Source of the DNA: Pseudomonas chlororaphis
Lineage (GTDB): Bacteria; Pseudomonadota; Gammaproteobacteria; Pseudomonadales; Pseudomonadaceae
Assembly (NCBI RefSeq): GCF_003731765.1
Contig: NZ_MOAL01000005.1
Coordinates: 124,001 to 188,000 of the forward strand
Direction of reading: 5' to 3'
Length of the DNA: 64,000 nucleotides
In this document: positions 43,597 through 52,576 of the stretch, piece by piece
Numbering within the stretch: the first letter of the stretch is position 1
How the letters are laid out: each line of letters starts with the position of its first letter
The notes under the pieces: model-generated
The model's database searches: none
What the model was told of the DNA's origin: nothing
What the model saw: only the letters and a program-made list of their open reading frames with translations
Translations under genes and position numbers: made by a program

Positions 43597-44835
43597 TCAG
43601 GCGGGTTTTTCCTCGACCGGGACGTGCATCCGATCCCGATTGGCCAGGCTCGGGAACAATTTGATCCAGACGCCAGTGATCACCAGCGTACCGACCCCGC
43701 CCATGACCACGGCCGGCACGGTGCCGAACCAGTGGGCGGTAACCCCGGATTCGAACTCCCCAAGCTGGTTCGAGGCGCCGATAAACAGCCCGTTGACCGC
43801 ACTGACCCGGCCGCGCATTTCGTCCGGGGTTTCCAACTGCACGAAGGACGCACGGATCACCATGCTGATCATGTCCGCCGCCCCCAGCACCACCAGCACG
43901 GCCAGGGAAAACCAGAACGAGGTGGACAGGCCGAAGGCGATGGTGGCCACGCCAAACACCCCGACCGCAGTGAACATCACCCGGCCCACGTGGCGATCGA
44001 CACTGCTGCGTGCCAGCCACAGGGACATCAACAAGGCCCCCACGGCGGGCGCTGAACGCAGCAAGCCCAGGCCCCAGGGGCCGGTGAGCAGAATGTCCTT
44101 GGCAAACACCGGCAGCAAGGCGGTGGCTCCGCCCAGCAGCACGGCGAACAGGTCCAGGGAGATGGCGCCGAGGATGTCCGGGCGGCTGCGGATAAAGCGA
44201 ATCCCCGCCAGTAACGAATCCAGGGTGGCCTTGCCCTTGTTCAGCGGCGTTTGCCGCGCCGGCAGGTTGAGCATCAGGCAGCAGGCGATCACGTAGAGCA
44301 GCACCGTCGGCCCATAGACCCAGACGCTGCCGAAGGCATAGAGCAGGCCGCCAAGTGCCGGGGCCACGATGGTGGCCGATTGCTGGGCCGATTGTGCGGC
44401 CGCCACGGCCCGTGGGAACAGGGTGCTGGGCACGATGCTCGGCAGCAGGGCCTGGGTGGTGGGCATCTCGAAGGAACGGGCGGCGCCGAGCAGGAATGCG
44501 AGGATAAAGATCATTTCCCGGGTGACGTTGTCGGTCAGGCTGCCAATGGCCAGGGACAGGGCGATCAACGCCTGCAGCGACTGACAAATAGCGGCCACGC
44601 GGCGCCGGTCATAACGGTCGGCCACGTGCCCGGTGTGTAGCATGAACAGCACCCGCGGGGCGAATTCCACCAGGCCCACCAGGCCCAGGTCGAGCACGTT
44701 GCCGGTCAGTTGGTAGAGGTTCCAGCCGATGGCCACGGTGAGCATCTGGAAGCCGCTGGCGGTGAAAATCCGGGCCAGCCAAAAGGCAACGAACGGCTGG
44801 TGATGACGTAACAGCAGAGGGGCTTGGCTGGGCAT
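43597..44835 (-). CDS. MFS transporter (DHA3/EntS-like exporter)
   Basis: A 412-residue protein; ATG 44835 starts MPSQAPLLLRHHQPFVAFWL. GWNLYQLTGNVLDLGLVGLVEFAP is near the first segment. HVADRYDRRRVAAICQ is the motif A of the DHA3 branch (EntS, macrolide exporters). About eleven or twelve membrane segments are present. It could export a siderophore or drug; the substrate is unknown. The DJ-1 gene ends 14 bp from its stop, in convergent orientation. Confidence 0.85.
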   Translation of the reverse strand: MPSQAPLLLRHHQPFVAFWLARIFTASGFQMLTVAIGWNLYQLTGNVLDLGLVGLVEFAPRVLFMLHTGHVADRYDRRRVAAICQSLQALIALSLAIGSLTDNVTREMIFILAFLLGAARSFEMPTTQALLPSIVPSTLFPRAVAAAQSAQQSATIVAPALGGLLYAFGSVWVYGPTVLLYVIACCLMLNLPARQTPLNKGKATLDSLLAGIRFIRSRPDILGAISLDLFAVLLGGATALLPVFAKDILLTGPWGLGLLRSAPAVGALLMSLWLARSSVDRHVGRVMFTAVGVFGVATIAFGLSTSFWFSLAVLVVLGAADMISMVIRASFVQLETPDEMRGRVSAVNGLFIGASNQLGEFESGVTAHWFGTVPAVVMGGVGTLVITGVWIKLFPSLANRDRMHVPVEEKPA

Positions 44836-45239
44836 CGGAGCGTGGGTCTGAACGAGGGGAATCGCGAGATTATCACCAACATGTAACCAATAGTTGCTAT
44901 GCCGGGGAAAATCGTTAGCTGCGCATCTATCGAACTTCGCGGGGTCTTTTAGCGAACACGTCGAATCGCCGCCAAACCTCGGGCTTGAGGTGGTGAGGCA
45001 AGCTGTCACGCGACAAATAACCACACAGTTGCACCGTGAAAATGGGACTACTCTTTCAACGTTGCTTGACCCAGATCAAAACCTTTTTTCAAGGCTGATG
45101 TGGTGGCCAGAGGGCCGAAATCCCTGCGTTGCGATGGTTTAAAAAAGAACGAATCAGAATTCGCCACACTCCATATCCGTGGGGGCAGTGGGTGCAGGCC
45201 CCAGGCCGGCAGCCGGTATTACCTGACTGAGGAAAACGT
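44836..45239. other. 404-bp intergenic region holding the cioA promoter
   Basis: No gene is convincing here. It contains the divergent MFS promoter and, near 45066, an ANR-type box serving cioA. An AT-rich block and AAAACCTTTTTTCAAG follow the box. Confidence 0.5.
45066..45079. promoter_or_regulatory. ANR/FNR-type box upstream of cioA
   Basis: TTGACCCAGATCAA matches the TTGAT-N4-ATCAA consensus at nine of ten informative positions. It lies 160 bp upstream of cioA. ANR is known to repress cioAB under low oxygen in P. aeruginosa. Confidence 0.75.
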
Positions 45240-46682
45240 ATGTTCGGTTTGGAGGCAATTGATCTCGCCCGAATTCAGTTCGCATTCACCATCTCGTTCC
45301 ACATCCTGTTCCCGGCCATCACCATTGGTCTGGCGAGCTATCTGGCGGTGCTTGAAGGTCTGTGGCTGAAAACCCGTGACGATACCTACCGCGACCTGTA
45401 CCACTTCTGGTCGAAGATCTTCGCCGTCAACTTCGGCATGGGCGTGGTGTCCGGCCTGGTCATGGCCTATCAGTTCGGCACCAACTGGAGCCGCTTCTCG
45501 GATTTTGCCGGCGCTGTCACCGGCCCGCTGCTCACCTATGAAGTCCTGACGGCCTTCTTCCTGGAGGCCGGTTTCCTCGGGGTGATGCTGTTCGGCTGGA
45601 ACAAGGTCGGGCGCAACCTGCACTTCTTCTCCACGGTCATGGTGGCCATTGGCACGTTGATTTCGACCTTCTGGATCCTCTCGTCCAACAGCTGGATGCA
45701 GACCCCTCAAGGCTTTGAAATCGTCGACGGCCGGGTGATCCCGGTGGACTGGTTTGCCGTGGTGTTCAACCCCTCGTTCCCGTACCGCCTGGCTCACATG
45801 GCGACCGCAGCCTTCGTCGCCACCGCCTTCTTCGTGGGTTCCTCGGCCGCCTGGCACCTGCTGCGTGGGCGTGATAACCCGGCGATTCGGCGCATGCTGT
45901 CGATGGCCATGTGGATGGCCCTGATCGTCGCTCCGGTACAGGCAGTGATCGGCGACTTCCACGGCCTCAACACCCTCAAGCACCAGCCGGCAAAAATTGC
46001 CGCCATTGAAGGCCACTGGGAAAACGTCGGTGACGAGCCGACCCCGCTGATCCTCTTCGGCTGGCCGGACATGAAGGAAGAGAAAACCAAGTACGCGGTG
46101 GAAATTCCCTACTTGGGCAGCCTGATCCTGACCCACTCCCTGGACAAACAGGTGCCGGCGCTCAAGGAGTTCCCGCCTGAAGACCGCCCCAACTCGACCA
46201 TTGTCTTCTGGTCGTTCCGGATCATGGTCGGCCTGGGCTTCCTGATGATTTTCACTGGCCTGTGGAGCCTGTGGCTGCGCAAGCGCGACCGCATTTACCA
46301 CAACCGCCTGTTCCTGCATTTGGCGTTGTGGATGGGCCCGTCCGGGTTGATCGCGATCCTCGCCGGCTGGTTCACTACTGAAATCGGTCGCCAGCCGTGG
46401 GTGGTCTACGGGTTGATGCGCACGGCCGATGCGTCCTCGGGGCACAGCTTTGCCCAGATGAGCATCACCCTGGCGCTGTTTGTCGTGGTGTATTTCTCGC
46501 TGTTCGGCGTGGGCCTGGGCTACATGATGCGCCTGGTGCGCAAGGGGCCGAAAATCAACGAAGGCGCCGAGACCAGCCACGGCGGTCCCGGACAGCAACG
46601 CACACCGGCTCGTCCGCTGTCGGCTGCCGACGACGATGCTGGGGTCGACGACCACGGCACCCGCCTGAACAAGGGGAACTGA
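45240..46682 (+). CDS. cioA: Cyanide-insensitive (bd-type) quinol oxidase subunit I
   Basis: A 480-residue CydA-family protein with the short Q loop typical of CioA. ARIQFAFTISFHILFPAITI includes the heme-ligand His. The second His is in RLAHMATAAFVATAF. Conserved GWFTTEIGRQPWVVYG lies near the C-terminus. Nine membrane segments are expected. It oxidises ubiquinol and reduces oxygen without proton pumping. cioB follows after 3 bp. Confidence 0.95.
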   Translation: MFGLEAIDLARIQFAFTISFHILFPAITIGLASYLAVLEGLWLKTRDDTYRDLYHFWSKIFAVNFGMGVVSGLVMAYQFGTNWSRFSDFAGAVTGPLLTYEVLTAFFLEAGFLGVMLFGWNKVGRNLHFFSTVMVAIGTLISTFWILSSNSWMQTPQGFEIVDGRVIPVDWFAVVFNPSFPYRLAHMATAAFVATAFFVGSSAAWHLLRGRDNPAIRRMLSMAMWMALIVAPVQAVIGDFHGLNTLKHQPAKIAAIEGHWENVGDEPTPLILFGWPDMKEEKTKYAVEIPYLGSLILTHSLDKQVPALKEFPPEDRPNSTIVFWSFRIMVGLGFLMIFTGLWSLWLRKRDRIYHNRLFLHLALWMGPSGLIAILAGWFTTEIGRQPWVVYGLMRTADASSGHSFAQMSITLALFVVVYFSLFGVGLGYMMRLVRKGPKINEGAETSHGGPGQQRTPARPLSAADDDAGVDDHGTRLNKGN

Positions 46683-46685
46683 GTC

Positions 46686-47693
46686 ATGGGTATTGATCTT
46701 CCGCTGATCTGGGCCGTGATTATCATCTTCGGCATCATGATGTACGTGGTCATGGACGGCTTCGACCTGGGCATCGGGATTCTCTTCCCGTTCGTCAAGG
46801 ACGAGCGCGACCGTGACGTGATGATGAACACCGTCGCCCCGGTCTGGGACGGCAACGAAACCTGGCTGGTATTGGGCGGTGCGGCGTTGTTCGGCGCCTT
46901 CCCGCTGGCTTACTCGGTGGTGCTTTCGGCGCTCTACCTACCGCTGATCCTGATGCTGATCGGCTTGATCTTCCGTGGCGTGGCCTTTGAGTTCCGCTTC
47001 AAGGCCAAGGACGACAAGCGCCATATCTGGGACAAGGCCTTTATCTGGGGGTCGTTGGCGGCGACCTTTTTCCAGGGCGTGGCCCTGGGTGCCTTCATCG
47101 ATGGCATTCCGGTGGTCAATCGCCAGTTCGCCGGCGGCTCCCTGGACTGGCTGACCCCGTTCACCCTGTTCTGCGGCCTGGCGCTGGTGGTGGCCTACGC
47201 CTTGCTCGGCTGCACCTGGCTGATCATGAAGACCGAAGGCAAGTTGCAGGAACAGATGCACAACCTGGCGCGGCCCCTGGCCTACGTGGTGCTGGCGGTG
47301 ATTGGCGTTGTCAGCCTGTGGACGCCCTTGGCGCATCCGGAAATCGCTTCGCGCTGGTTCACCCTGCCCAACCTGTTCTGGTTCCTACCGGTGCCGATCC
47401 TGGTGTTGGTGACCATGTACGGCTTGCTCCGCGCCGTGGCCCGCAACGCCAACTACACGCCGTTCCTGTTGACCCTGGTGCTGATCTTCCTCGGCTACAG
47501 CGGTTTGGGCATCAGCCTGTGGCCGAACATCGTGCCGCCGTCGATCTCCATCTGGGACGCCGCCGCGCCGCCGCAAAGCCAGGGCTTCATGCTGGTGGGC
47601 ACGCTGTTCATCATCCCGTTCATCCTGGGTTACACCTTCTGGAGTTACTACGTGTTCCGCGGCAAGGTCACCCACGAAGACGGTTACCACTAG
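46686..47693 (+). CDS. cioB: Cyanide-insensitive quinol oxidase subunit II
   Basis: A 335-residue CydB-family protein: MYVVMDGFDLGIGILFPF, TVAPVWDGNETWLVLGGAAL, and GFMLVGTLFIIPFILGYTFW are diagnostic. Eight membrane segments are expected. It ends at TAG 47691-47693, immediately followed by a REPIN. Confidence 0.95.
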   Translation: MGIDLPLIWAVIIIFGIMMYVVMDGFDLGIGILFPFVKDERDRDVMMNTVAPVWDGNETWLVLGGAALFGAFPLAYSVVLSALYLPLILMLIGLIFRGVAFEFRFKAKDDKRHIWDKAFIWGSLAATFFQGVALGAFIDGIPVVNRQFAGGSLDWLTPFTLFCGLALVVAYALLGCTWLIMKTEGKLQEQMHNLARPLAYVVLAVIGVVSLWTPLAHPEIASRWFTLPNLFWFLPVPILVLVTMYGLLRAVARNANYTPFLLTLVLIFLGYSGLGISLWPNIVPPSISIWDAAAPPQSQGFMLVGTLFIIPFILGYTFWSYYVFRGKVTHEDGYH

Positions 47694-47694
47694 G

Positions 47695-47780
47695 TAGGGG
47701 CCGGCTAGCCGGTGACGAGTCCCTTGAGGCTCGCGCCCGGCTTGCTGCCGCTTTCGCTGGCAAACCAGCGGCTACAGGCA
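47695..47780. repeat. REPIN between cioB and the DUF2474 gene
   Basis: GGGGCCGGCTAGCCGGTGAC and, inverted, TTTCGCTGGCAAACCAGCGG form a diverged REP doublet. It sits within the predicted cio operon. Confidence 0.6.
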
Positions 47781-47805
47781 TTCGGGTTAAGCAGGAGTCG
47801 AGATC

Positions 47806-47973
47806 ATGAGCGGTAAACACTCTTTGCAGGAAATCGAACAGGCGGAAAAGAAGCCGCTCTGGCAGCGGCTTGGCTGGCTGGCAATGATCTGGACCGGCAG
47901 CGTCCTGGCGCTTTTCGTGGTGGCCAGTCTGATGCGCATGTTTATGAACGCTGCGGGCCTGACCACCCACTGA
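47806..47973 (+). CDS. DUF2474 small membrane protein of the Cio oxidase
   Basis: A 55-residue protein starting MSGKHSLQEIEQAEKKPLW, with AGGAG upstream. One membrane segment follows (LGWLAMIWTGSVLALFVVAS), then a short tail. It matches the DUF2474 family encoded next to cioAB, thought to be an analogue of CydX. The terminator at 48022 ends the operon. Confidence 0.85.
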   Translation: MSGKHSLQEIEQAEKKPLWQRLGWLAMIWTGSVLALFVVASLMRMFMNAAGLTTH

Positions 47974-48021
47974 AACACCACCGTCCATCCCATCCCGTTG
48001 CCTTGCGGCACGGTTTTATAG

Positions 48022-48044
48022 CCCTCCGTTGGAGGGTTTTTTTT
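48022..48044 (+). terminator. Terminator of the cio operon
   Basis: CCCTCC-GTT-GGAGGG is followed by eight T residues (48037-48044), 48 bp after the DUF2474 stop. Confidence 0.9.
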
Positions 48045-48053
48045 GCCCGGGAT

Positions 48054-49178
48054 TTACTTGCGTGCCTTGAGAATCACGAACTTCGGCGTGGCCGCCACTT
48101 GCTCCACGCCGCGGAAGAGGCGCGCCAGCTTGCTGTGATAGCCCAGGTGGCGGTTGCCGACTATATAGAGGGCGCCGCCCACCACCAGGGCTTCACGGGC
48201 CTGCTGGAACATGCGCCAGGCGAGAAAATCGCCCACCACTTGCTGCTGGTGGAACGGTGGGTTGCACAGCACCACGTCCAGGGACTGGGCTTCCTGGCCG
48301 GCCAGGCCGTCGCCGGCGCGCACCGTCACGTCGCGTTCACCCAGGGTGGCGCGCCAGTTCTCCAAGGCTGATTGCACCGCCATGAACGACTCGTCCACCA
48401 GGGTGTACTGGGCGTCGGGGTTGTTCAGGGCACTGGCGATGGCCAGCACGCCGTTACCGCAACCCAGGTCGGCGACCCGAGCGCTGCCGAGGTTGTTCGG
48501 CAGGTGGGGCAGGAAGGCCCGGGTGCCGATGTCCAGCCCTTCGCGGCAGAACACGTTGGCGTGGTTGAGCAGCTCGATGGCCGGCTCGTCGAGCCGGTAG
48601 CGTGTCGGGTAGGGCGACACGGCCGGGGTTTTGTCTTCTGGGGTGGCGATCAGCAAACGGGCCTTTTTCACCGCCAGGGACGCCTGGACCGGGCCGATGT
48701 AGCGCTCCAGCAAATCCCCGGCGGCGCGGGGCAGGTGCTTGACCATGGCCGCCGCGACGACTTGTGCGCCCGGGGCCAGTTGCCCTTGCAGGCGGATCAG
48801 TTGTTCTTCCAGCAGGGCCAGGGTTTTCGGCACGCGGATCAGCACCCGGTCGAAAGGCCCACTCAAGGGCTGGCTGGCCGGCACCAGGCTCACGGCGTCG
48901 AAGGCCTGGCCATTGCGCACCAGGTTCTTCTCCAGGCCCTGGGCGCCGAGAAAGGAGTCGCCACTGCTGCTGACCTGCACCCGGCCCACCAGGCTCGCGG
49001 CCAGGGCGCCGAAGCTGTCGTTGAGCACCAGCACCCGCGTCGTTGCCGCCGGCTGTTGCTCGGCGAGGTGGTTGAGCAGGTACTCGTCCGCCGCGTCGAA
49101 GGCTTGCAGGGGCTCATTCGATTGTTCGGGTTGGCGGATCAGGTCGAGCTGGGCGAAGGGACTGACGAGCAGGGGCAT
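48054..49178 (-). CDS. rlmG: 23S rRNA (guanine-1835-N2)-methyltransferase
   Basis: A 374-residue protein starting MPLLVSPFAQLDLIRQ. The N-terminal domain shows QAFDAADEYLLNHL and IRVPKTLALLEEQL, as in RlmG rather than RsmC. The C-terminal methyltransferase has VADLGCGNGVLAIA (SAM site) and VLCNPPFHQQ (NPPF catalytic motif). It converges on the cio operon. Confidence 0.88.
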   Translation of the reverse strand: MPLLVSPFAQLDLIRQPEQSNEPLQAFDAADEYLLNHLAEQQPAATTRVLVLNDSFGALAASLVGRVQVSSSGDSFLGAQGLEKNLVRNGQAFDAVSLVPASQPLSGPFDRVLIRVPKTLALLEEQLIRLQGQLAPGAQVVAAAMVKHLPRAAGDLLERYIGPVQASLAVKKARLLIATPEDKTPAVSPYPTRYRLDEPAIELLNHANVFCREGLDIGTRAFLPHLPNNLGSARVADLGCGNGVLAIASALNNPDAQYTLVDESFMAVQSALENWRATLGERDVTVRAGDGLAGQEAQSLDVVLCNPPFHQQQVVGDFLAWRMFQQAREALVVGGALYIVGNRHLGYHSKLARLFRGVEQVAATPKFVILKARK

Positions 49179-49397
49179 GGGTACAGACTCTGGGTAATCG
49201 ACGAATGTCCTGCCGGCGCACGGGCCGCGATGCAGGCAGGCCCCGGCGAGCCGGTGCCGTGTGGGCGTGGCTCGAAGGGGCGTAAATGGTACGTTTTTTT
49301 GCCGGTGCTTGCCCGGAAACGATGCCATTACAAACCGCCGGTGTTTGTCCGGCACGCTTTGCGGGACACTAAGGGCCTTCGTCCCATGGAGCCCGTC

Positions 49398-50174
49398 ATG
49401 ACTGCCAGTGCAGAAAAATACACGCGCCAGACGTTGCTCGACGTCCAGCCCCTGACCCCCAGCCTGTTTACCCTGCGCACCACGCGGGATACGGGTTTTC
49501 GCTTTCGCGCCGGTCAGTTCGCCCGCCTCGGGGTGACCAAGGCCGATGGCAGCACGGTCTGGCGCGCGTACTCCATGGTGTCGTCGCCCTTTGATGACTT
49601 CCTCGAGTTTTTCTCCATCGTGGTGCCGGACGGCGAGTTCACCAGCGAGCTGAGTCGGTTGCAGGTGGGCGACAGCCTGTTGGTGGATCGCCAGGCGTTT
49701 GGTTACCTGACCCTGGATCGCTTCATCGATGGCCGCGACCTGTGGCTGTTATCCACAGGCACCGGGGTCGCGCCTTTTCTGTCGATCCTCCAGGACTTTG
49801 AAGTCTGGGAGAAATTCGAGCGCATCATCCTCGTCTACAGCGTGCGCGAGGCCAAGGAGCTGGCCTATCAACAGTTGATCGCCGAGTTGGCGCAGCGCGA
49901 CTACCTGGCGGAGGTTGCCCACAAGCTGACGTTCATCAGCATCGTGACCCGGGAGCAGCATCCAGGCAGCCTGAACGGGCGCATCACGACCCTGATTGAG
50001 AATGGTGAATTGGAACGGGCTGCCGGCGTTGAACTGTGCGCCGAGCACTCGCGGGTGATGCTCTGCGGCAACCCGCAGATGATCGAGGACACGCGCGCGC
50101 TGCTCAAGCAACGCGACATGCAACTGAGCCTGAGCCGGCGCCCTGGGCAGGTGGCGGTGGAAACCTACTGGTAA
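49398..50174 (+). CDS. fpr: Ferredoxin/flavodoxin-NADP+ reductase
   Basis: A 258-residue protein, exactly the usual Fpr length. FAD motif: RAYSMVSSPFDD. NADP motif: LWLLSTGTGVAPFLSILQD. C-terminus: VAVETYW. It exchanges electrons between NADPH and ferredoxin or flavodoxin. ATG 49398 is used; 49386 would add four residues. The position next to mscL and katB matches P. aeruginosa PA4615. Confidence 0.92.
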   Translation: MTASAEKYTRQTLLDVQPLTPSLFTLRTTRDTGFRFRAGQFARLGVTKADGSTVWRAYSMVSSPFDDFLEFFSIVVPDGEFTSELSRLQVGDSLLVDRQAFGYLTLDRFIDGRDLWLLSTGTGVAPFLSILQDFEVWEKFERIILVYSVREAKELAYQQLIAELAQRDYLAEVAHKLTFISIVTREQHPGSLNGRITTLIENGELERAAGVELCAEHSRVMLCGNPQMIEDTRALLKQRDMQLSLSRRPGQVAVETYW

Positions 50175-50176
50175 TA

Positions 50177-50203
50177 AAAACGGCGCTTCGAGGGCGCCGT
50201 TTT
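50177..50203. terminator. Bidirectional terminator between fpr and mscL
   Basis: AAAACGGCGC (50177-50186) and GCGCCGTTTT (50194-50203) form a ten-base-pair stem with T runs on both strands. Confidence 0.85.
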
Positions 50204-50222
50204 GCTGATCCGTTGCCAGGGT

Positions 50223-50636
50223 TCAGGGCTTGTCGTTCTGCGCCTTGAGCAGGTCGCGGATCTCGCCCAGCAACACTTCTTCCTTGGTCGGAACCGGAGG
50301 CGCGCTGGGGGCCACGGCTTCTTCGCGCTTCAGGCGGTTGATGGCTTTCACGCCCATGAAGATGGCGAAGGCGACGATCACGAAGTCGATCATGCTCTGG
50401 ATGAATTTGCCGTAGGCCAGAACCACGGCCGGCGTGTCGCCCACTGCTGCCTTGAGGGTGATCGCCAAGTCGCTGAAGTCCACTCCCCCGATCAGCAGGC
50501 CGATCGGGGGCATGACCACATCGCCGACAAAAGACGAGACGATTTTGCCGAAGGCGGCGCCGATGATAATACCGACCGCCATGTCGACAACATTCCCTTT
50601 GACCGCGAAGGCCTTGAACTCACTGATCACGCCCAT
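50223..50636 (-). CDS. mscL: Large-conductance mechanosensitive channel
   Basis: A 137-residue protein. It starts MGVISEFKAFAVKGNVVDMA, followed by the pore helix VGIIIGAAFGKIVSSFVGDVV; the second membrane segment is near residues 75-97. KEEVLLGEIRDLL is the C-terminal bundle. GGAAT precedes the start at 50636. It opens on hypo-osmotic shock. Confidence 0.96.
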   Translation of the reverse strand: MGVISEFKAFAVKGNVVDMAVGIIIGAAFGKIVSSFVGDVVMPPIGLLIGGVDFSDLAITLKAAVGDTPAVVLAYGKFIQSMIDFVIVAFAIFMGVKAINRLKREEAVAPSAPPVPTKEEVLLGEIRDLLKAQNDKP

Positions 50637-50918
50637 GGGGTATTCCTTATTACTGATGAGGTTGGTTTTCGCAGTGTAAATCAGCAAAAAGCATTTTGCC
50701 GAAACAACTTTTTACAGCTCAGGGGGTATCGACCCTGATAACGGCCAATAGTTTATTAAAGTGCCACTATTCGCGCGTGATACCCCTCGCTTCAATAATT
50801 AACCAGAACTTTTTTTCAATCGGGGTCTTGTTGTCTTTCTATTTAGTACTCAAACACTTAGCTACTAGCCTCTGGCAGGCGCATCACGGTGCGCCTTATA
50901 TAACTAGAGGAATAAAAC
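50637..50918. promoter_or_regulatory. Divergent mscL/katB promoter region
   Basis: A 282-bp AT-rich gap with no gene. ATAG and CTAT words occur, but I could not assemble a properly phased OxyR site. AGAGGA precedes the katB start. Confidence 0.4.
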
Positions 50919-52460
50919 ATGACCGCTACCTTTGGCCTTGGGGCTCTTTCCCAGCGACGCATACTGGGCATTCTTGCCGCCAGCATGCTCTCTCTTTCCG
51001 TACAGGCTGCCACCCTGACCCGTGATAACGGTGCTGCGGTGGGCGATAACCAAAACTCACAGACTGCGGGGGCCACCGGGCCGGTGCTGTTGCAGGATGT
51101 GCAGTTGATCCAGAAGCTCCAGCGCTTCGACCGCGAGCGCATTCCAGAGCGTGTGGTGCATGCCCGAGGCACTGGCGCCCATGGCGTGTTCACCGTCACC
51201 GACAACCTCAGCGACCTGACCCGGGCCAAGGTGTTTTCCAGCGGTGAAGTGACCCCGGTGTTTGTGCGTTTTTCTTCGGTGGTGCACGGCAACCACTCTC
51301 CGGAAACCCTGCGTGACCCCCGTGGTTTCGCGACCAAGTTCTATACCGCCGAAGGTAACTGGGACTTGGTGGGCAACAACTTCCCGACCTTCTTCATTCG
51401 TGACGCAATCAAGTTTCCCGATATGGTCCATGCGTTCAAACCGGACCCGCGCACCAACCTGGACGATGATTCCCGGCGTTTCGATTTCTTCTCCCATGTA
51501 CCGGAAGCCACCCGGACCTTGACCGAGCTGTATTCAAACGCCGGCACTCCGGCGAGCTATCGGGAAATGGACGGCAATGGTGTGCACGCCTACAAGTTGG
51601 TCAACGCCAAGGGTGAAGTGCACTACGTGAAGTTCCACTGGAAGAGTCTGCAAGGCCTGAACAACCTTGACCCCCAGCAAGTCGCGCAGGTGCAGGGGCG
51701 TGATTACAGCCATATGACCCACGACCTAGTCAGCCACATCAACCAGGGCGACTTTCCGAAATGGGACCTGTATGTGCAGGTCTTGAAGCCCGAAGACCTG
51801 GCCAAGTTCGACTTTGACCCCTTGGATGCGACGAAAATCTGGCCGGGCATTGCCGAGCGCAAAGTCGGGCAAATGGTGCTCAATCGCAACCCAGCGAACG
51901 TCTTCCAGGAAACCGAACAAGTGGCCATGGCGCCGTCCAACCTGGTGCCGGGTATCGAGCCTTCGGAAGACCGTCTGTTACAGGGCCGAGTGTTCTCCTA
52001 CGCCGACACCCAGATGTACCGCCTGGGGGCCAATGCCCTGCAACTGCCGATCAACGCGCCGAAAGTCGCGGTCAACAACGGCAATCAGGATGGTGCCCTG
52101 AATGGTGGCCAGACCAGCACCGGGGTCAACTACCAGCCCAGCCGTCTGTTGCCTCGTGAAGAGCCACAGAGCGCACGTTACAGCGCCTTGCCGCTGTCGG
52201 GCAGCACCCAGCAGGCGAAGATCCAGCGTGAGCAGAACTTCAAACAGGCAGGTGATCTGTACCGTTCTTTCAGCAAGAAAGAGCGCCAGGACCTGATCGA
52301 CAGCTTCGGCGGTTCCCTGGCCACCACCGACGACGAGAGCAAGCACATCATCCTGTCGTTCCTCTACAAGGCTGACCCGGAGTACGGCACTGGTGTCACT
52401 CAAGTGGCCAAGGGCGATCTGGCCCGGGTCAAGGCCCTGGCGGCCAAACTGAGCGACTGA
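50919..52460 (+). CDS. katB: Periplasmic catalase
   Basis: A 513-residue clade-typical catalase with an N-terminal signal peptide (LGILAASMLSLSVQAATL). The catalytic His is in RVVHARGTGAHG, the Asn in LVGNNFPTFFIRD, and the heme-ligand Tyr in RVFSYADTQMYRLG. Export and position next to ankB identify it as KatB, the inducible catalase of Pseudomonas. Confidence 0.93.
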   Translation: MTATFGLGALSQRRILGILAASMLSLSVQAATLTRDNGAAVGDNQNSQTAGATGPVLLQDVQLIQKLQRFDRERIPERVVHARGTGAHGVFTVTDNLSDLTRAKVFSSGEVTPVFVRFSSVVHGNHSPETLRDPRGFATKFYTAEGNWDLVGNNFPTFFIRDAIKFPDMVHAFKPDPRTNLDDDSRRFDFFSHVPEATRTLTELYSNAGTPASYREMDGNGVHAYKLVNAKGEVHYVKFHWKSLQGLNNLDPQQVAQVQGRDYSHMTHDLVSHINQGDFPKWDLYVQVLKPEDLAKFDFDPLDATKIWPGIAERKVGQMVLNRNPANVFQETEQVAMAPSNLVPGIEPSEDRLLQGRVFSYADTQMYRLGANALQLPINAPKVAVNNGNQDGALNGGQTSTGVNYQPSRLLPREEPQSARYSALPLSGSTQQAKIQREQNFKQAGDLYRSFSKKERQDLIDSFGGSLATTDDESKHIILSFLYKADPEYGTGVTQVAKGDLARVKALAAKLSD

Positions 52461-52472
52461 TGCTTCACGCCT

Positions 52473-52552
52473 TGTAGGCGCTGGCTTGCCAGCGAGCACG
52501 GACGCCGCGCTGTCTCAGGCGGCCCCCTCGCCGGCAAGCCGGCGCCTACGGC
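52473..52552. repeat. REPIN between katB and ankB
   Basis: TGTAGGCGCTGGCTTGCCAG and, inverted, CTCGCCGGCAAGCCGGCGCC make a REP doublet in the 116-bp gap of this two-gene operon. Confidence 0.85.
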
Positions 52553-52576
52553 TCTCAATTAAAACGGAGGGGCGTT

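Noticed and set aside
45219..46655. Long open frame antisense to cioA
   Set aside because: Shadow of a highly conserved gene; no motifs.
49749..49757. TTATCCACA, a perfect DnaA box within fpr
   Set aside because: It is a single box inside coding sequence with no partner and is probably chance.
50700..50918. OxyR binding site upstream of katB
   Set aside because: ATAG and CTAT words are present but not in the ATAG-N7-CTAT-N7 phase expected for OxyR.
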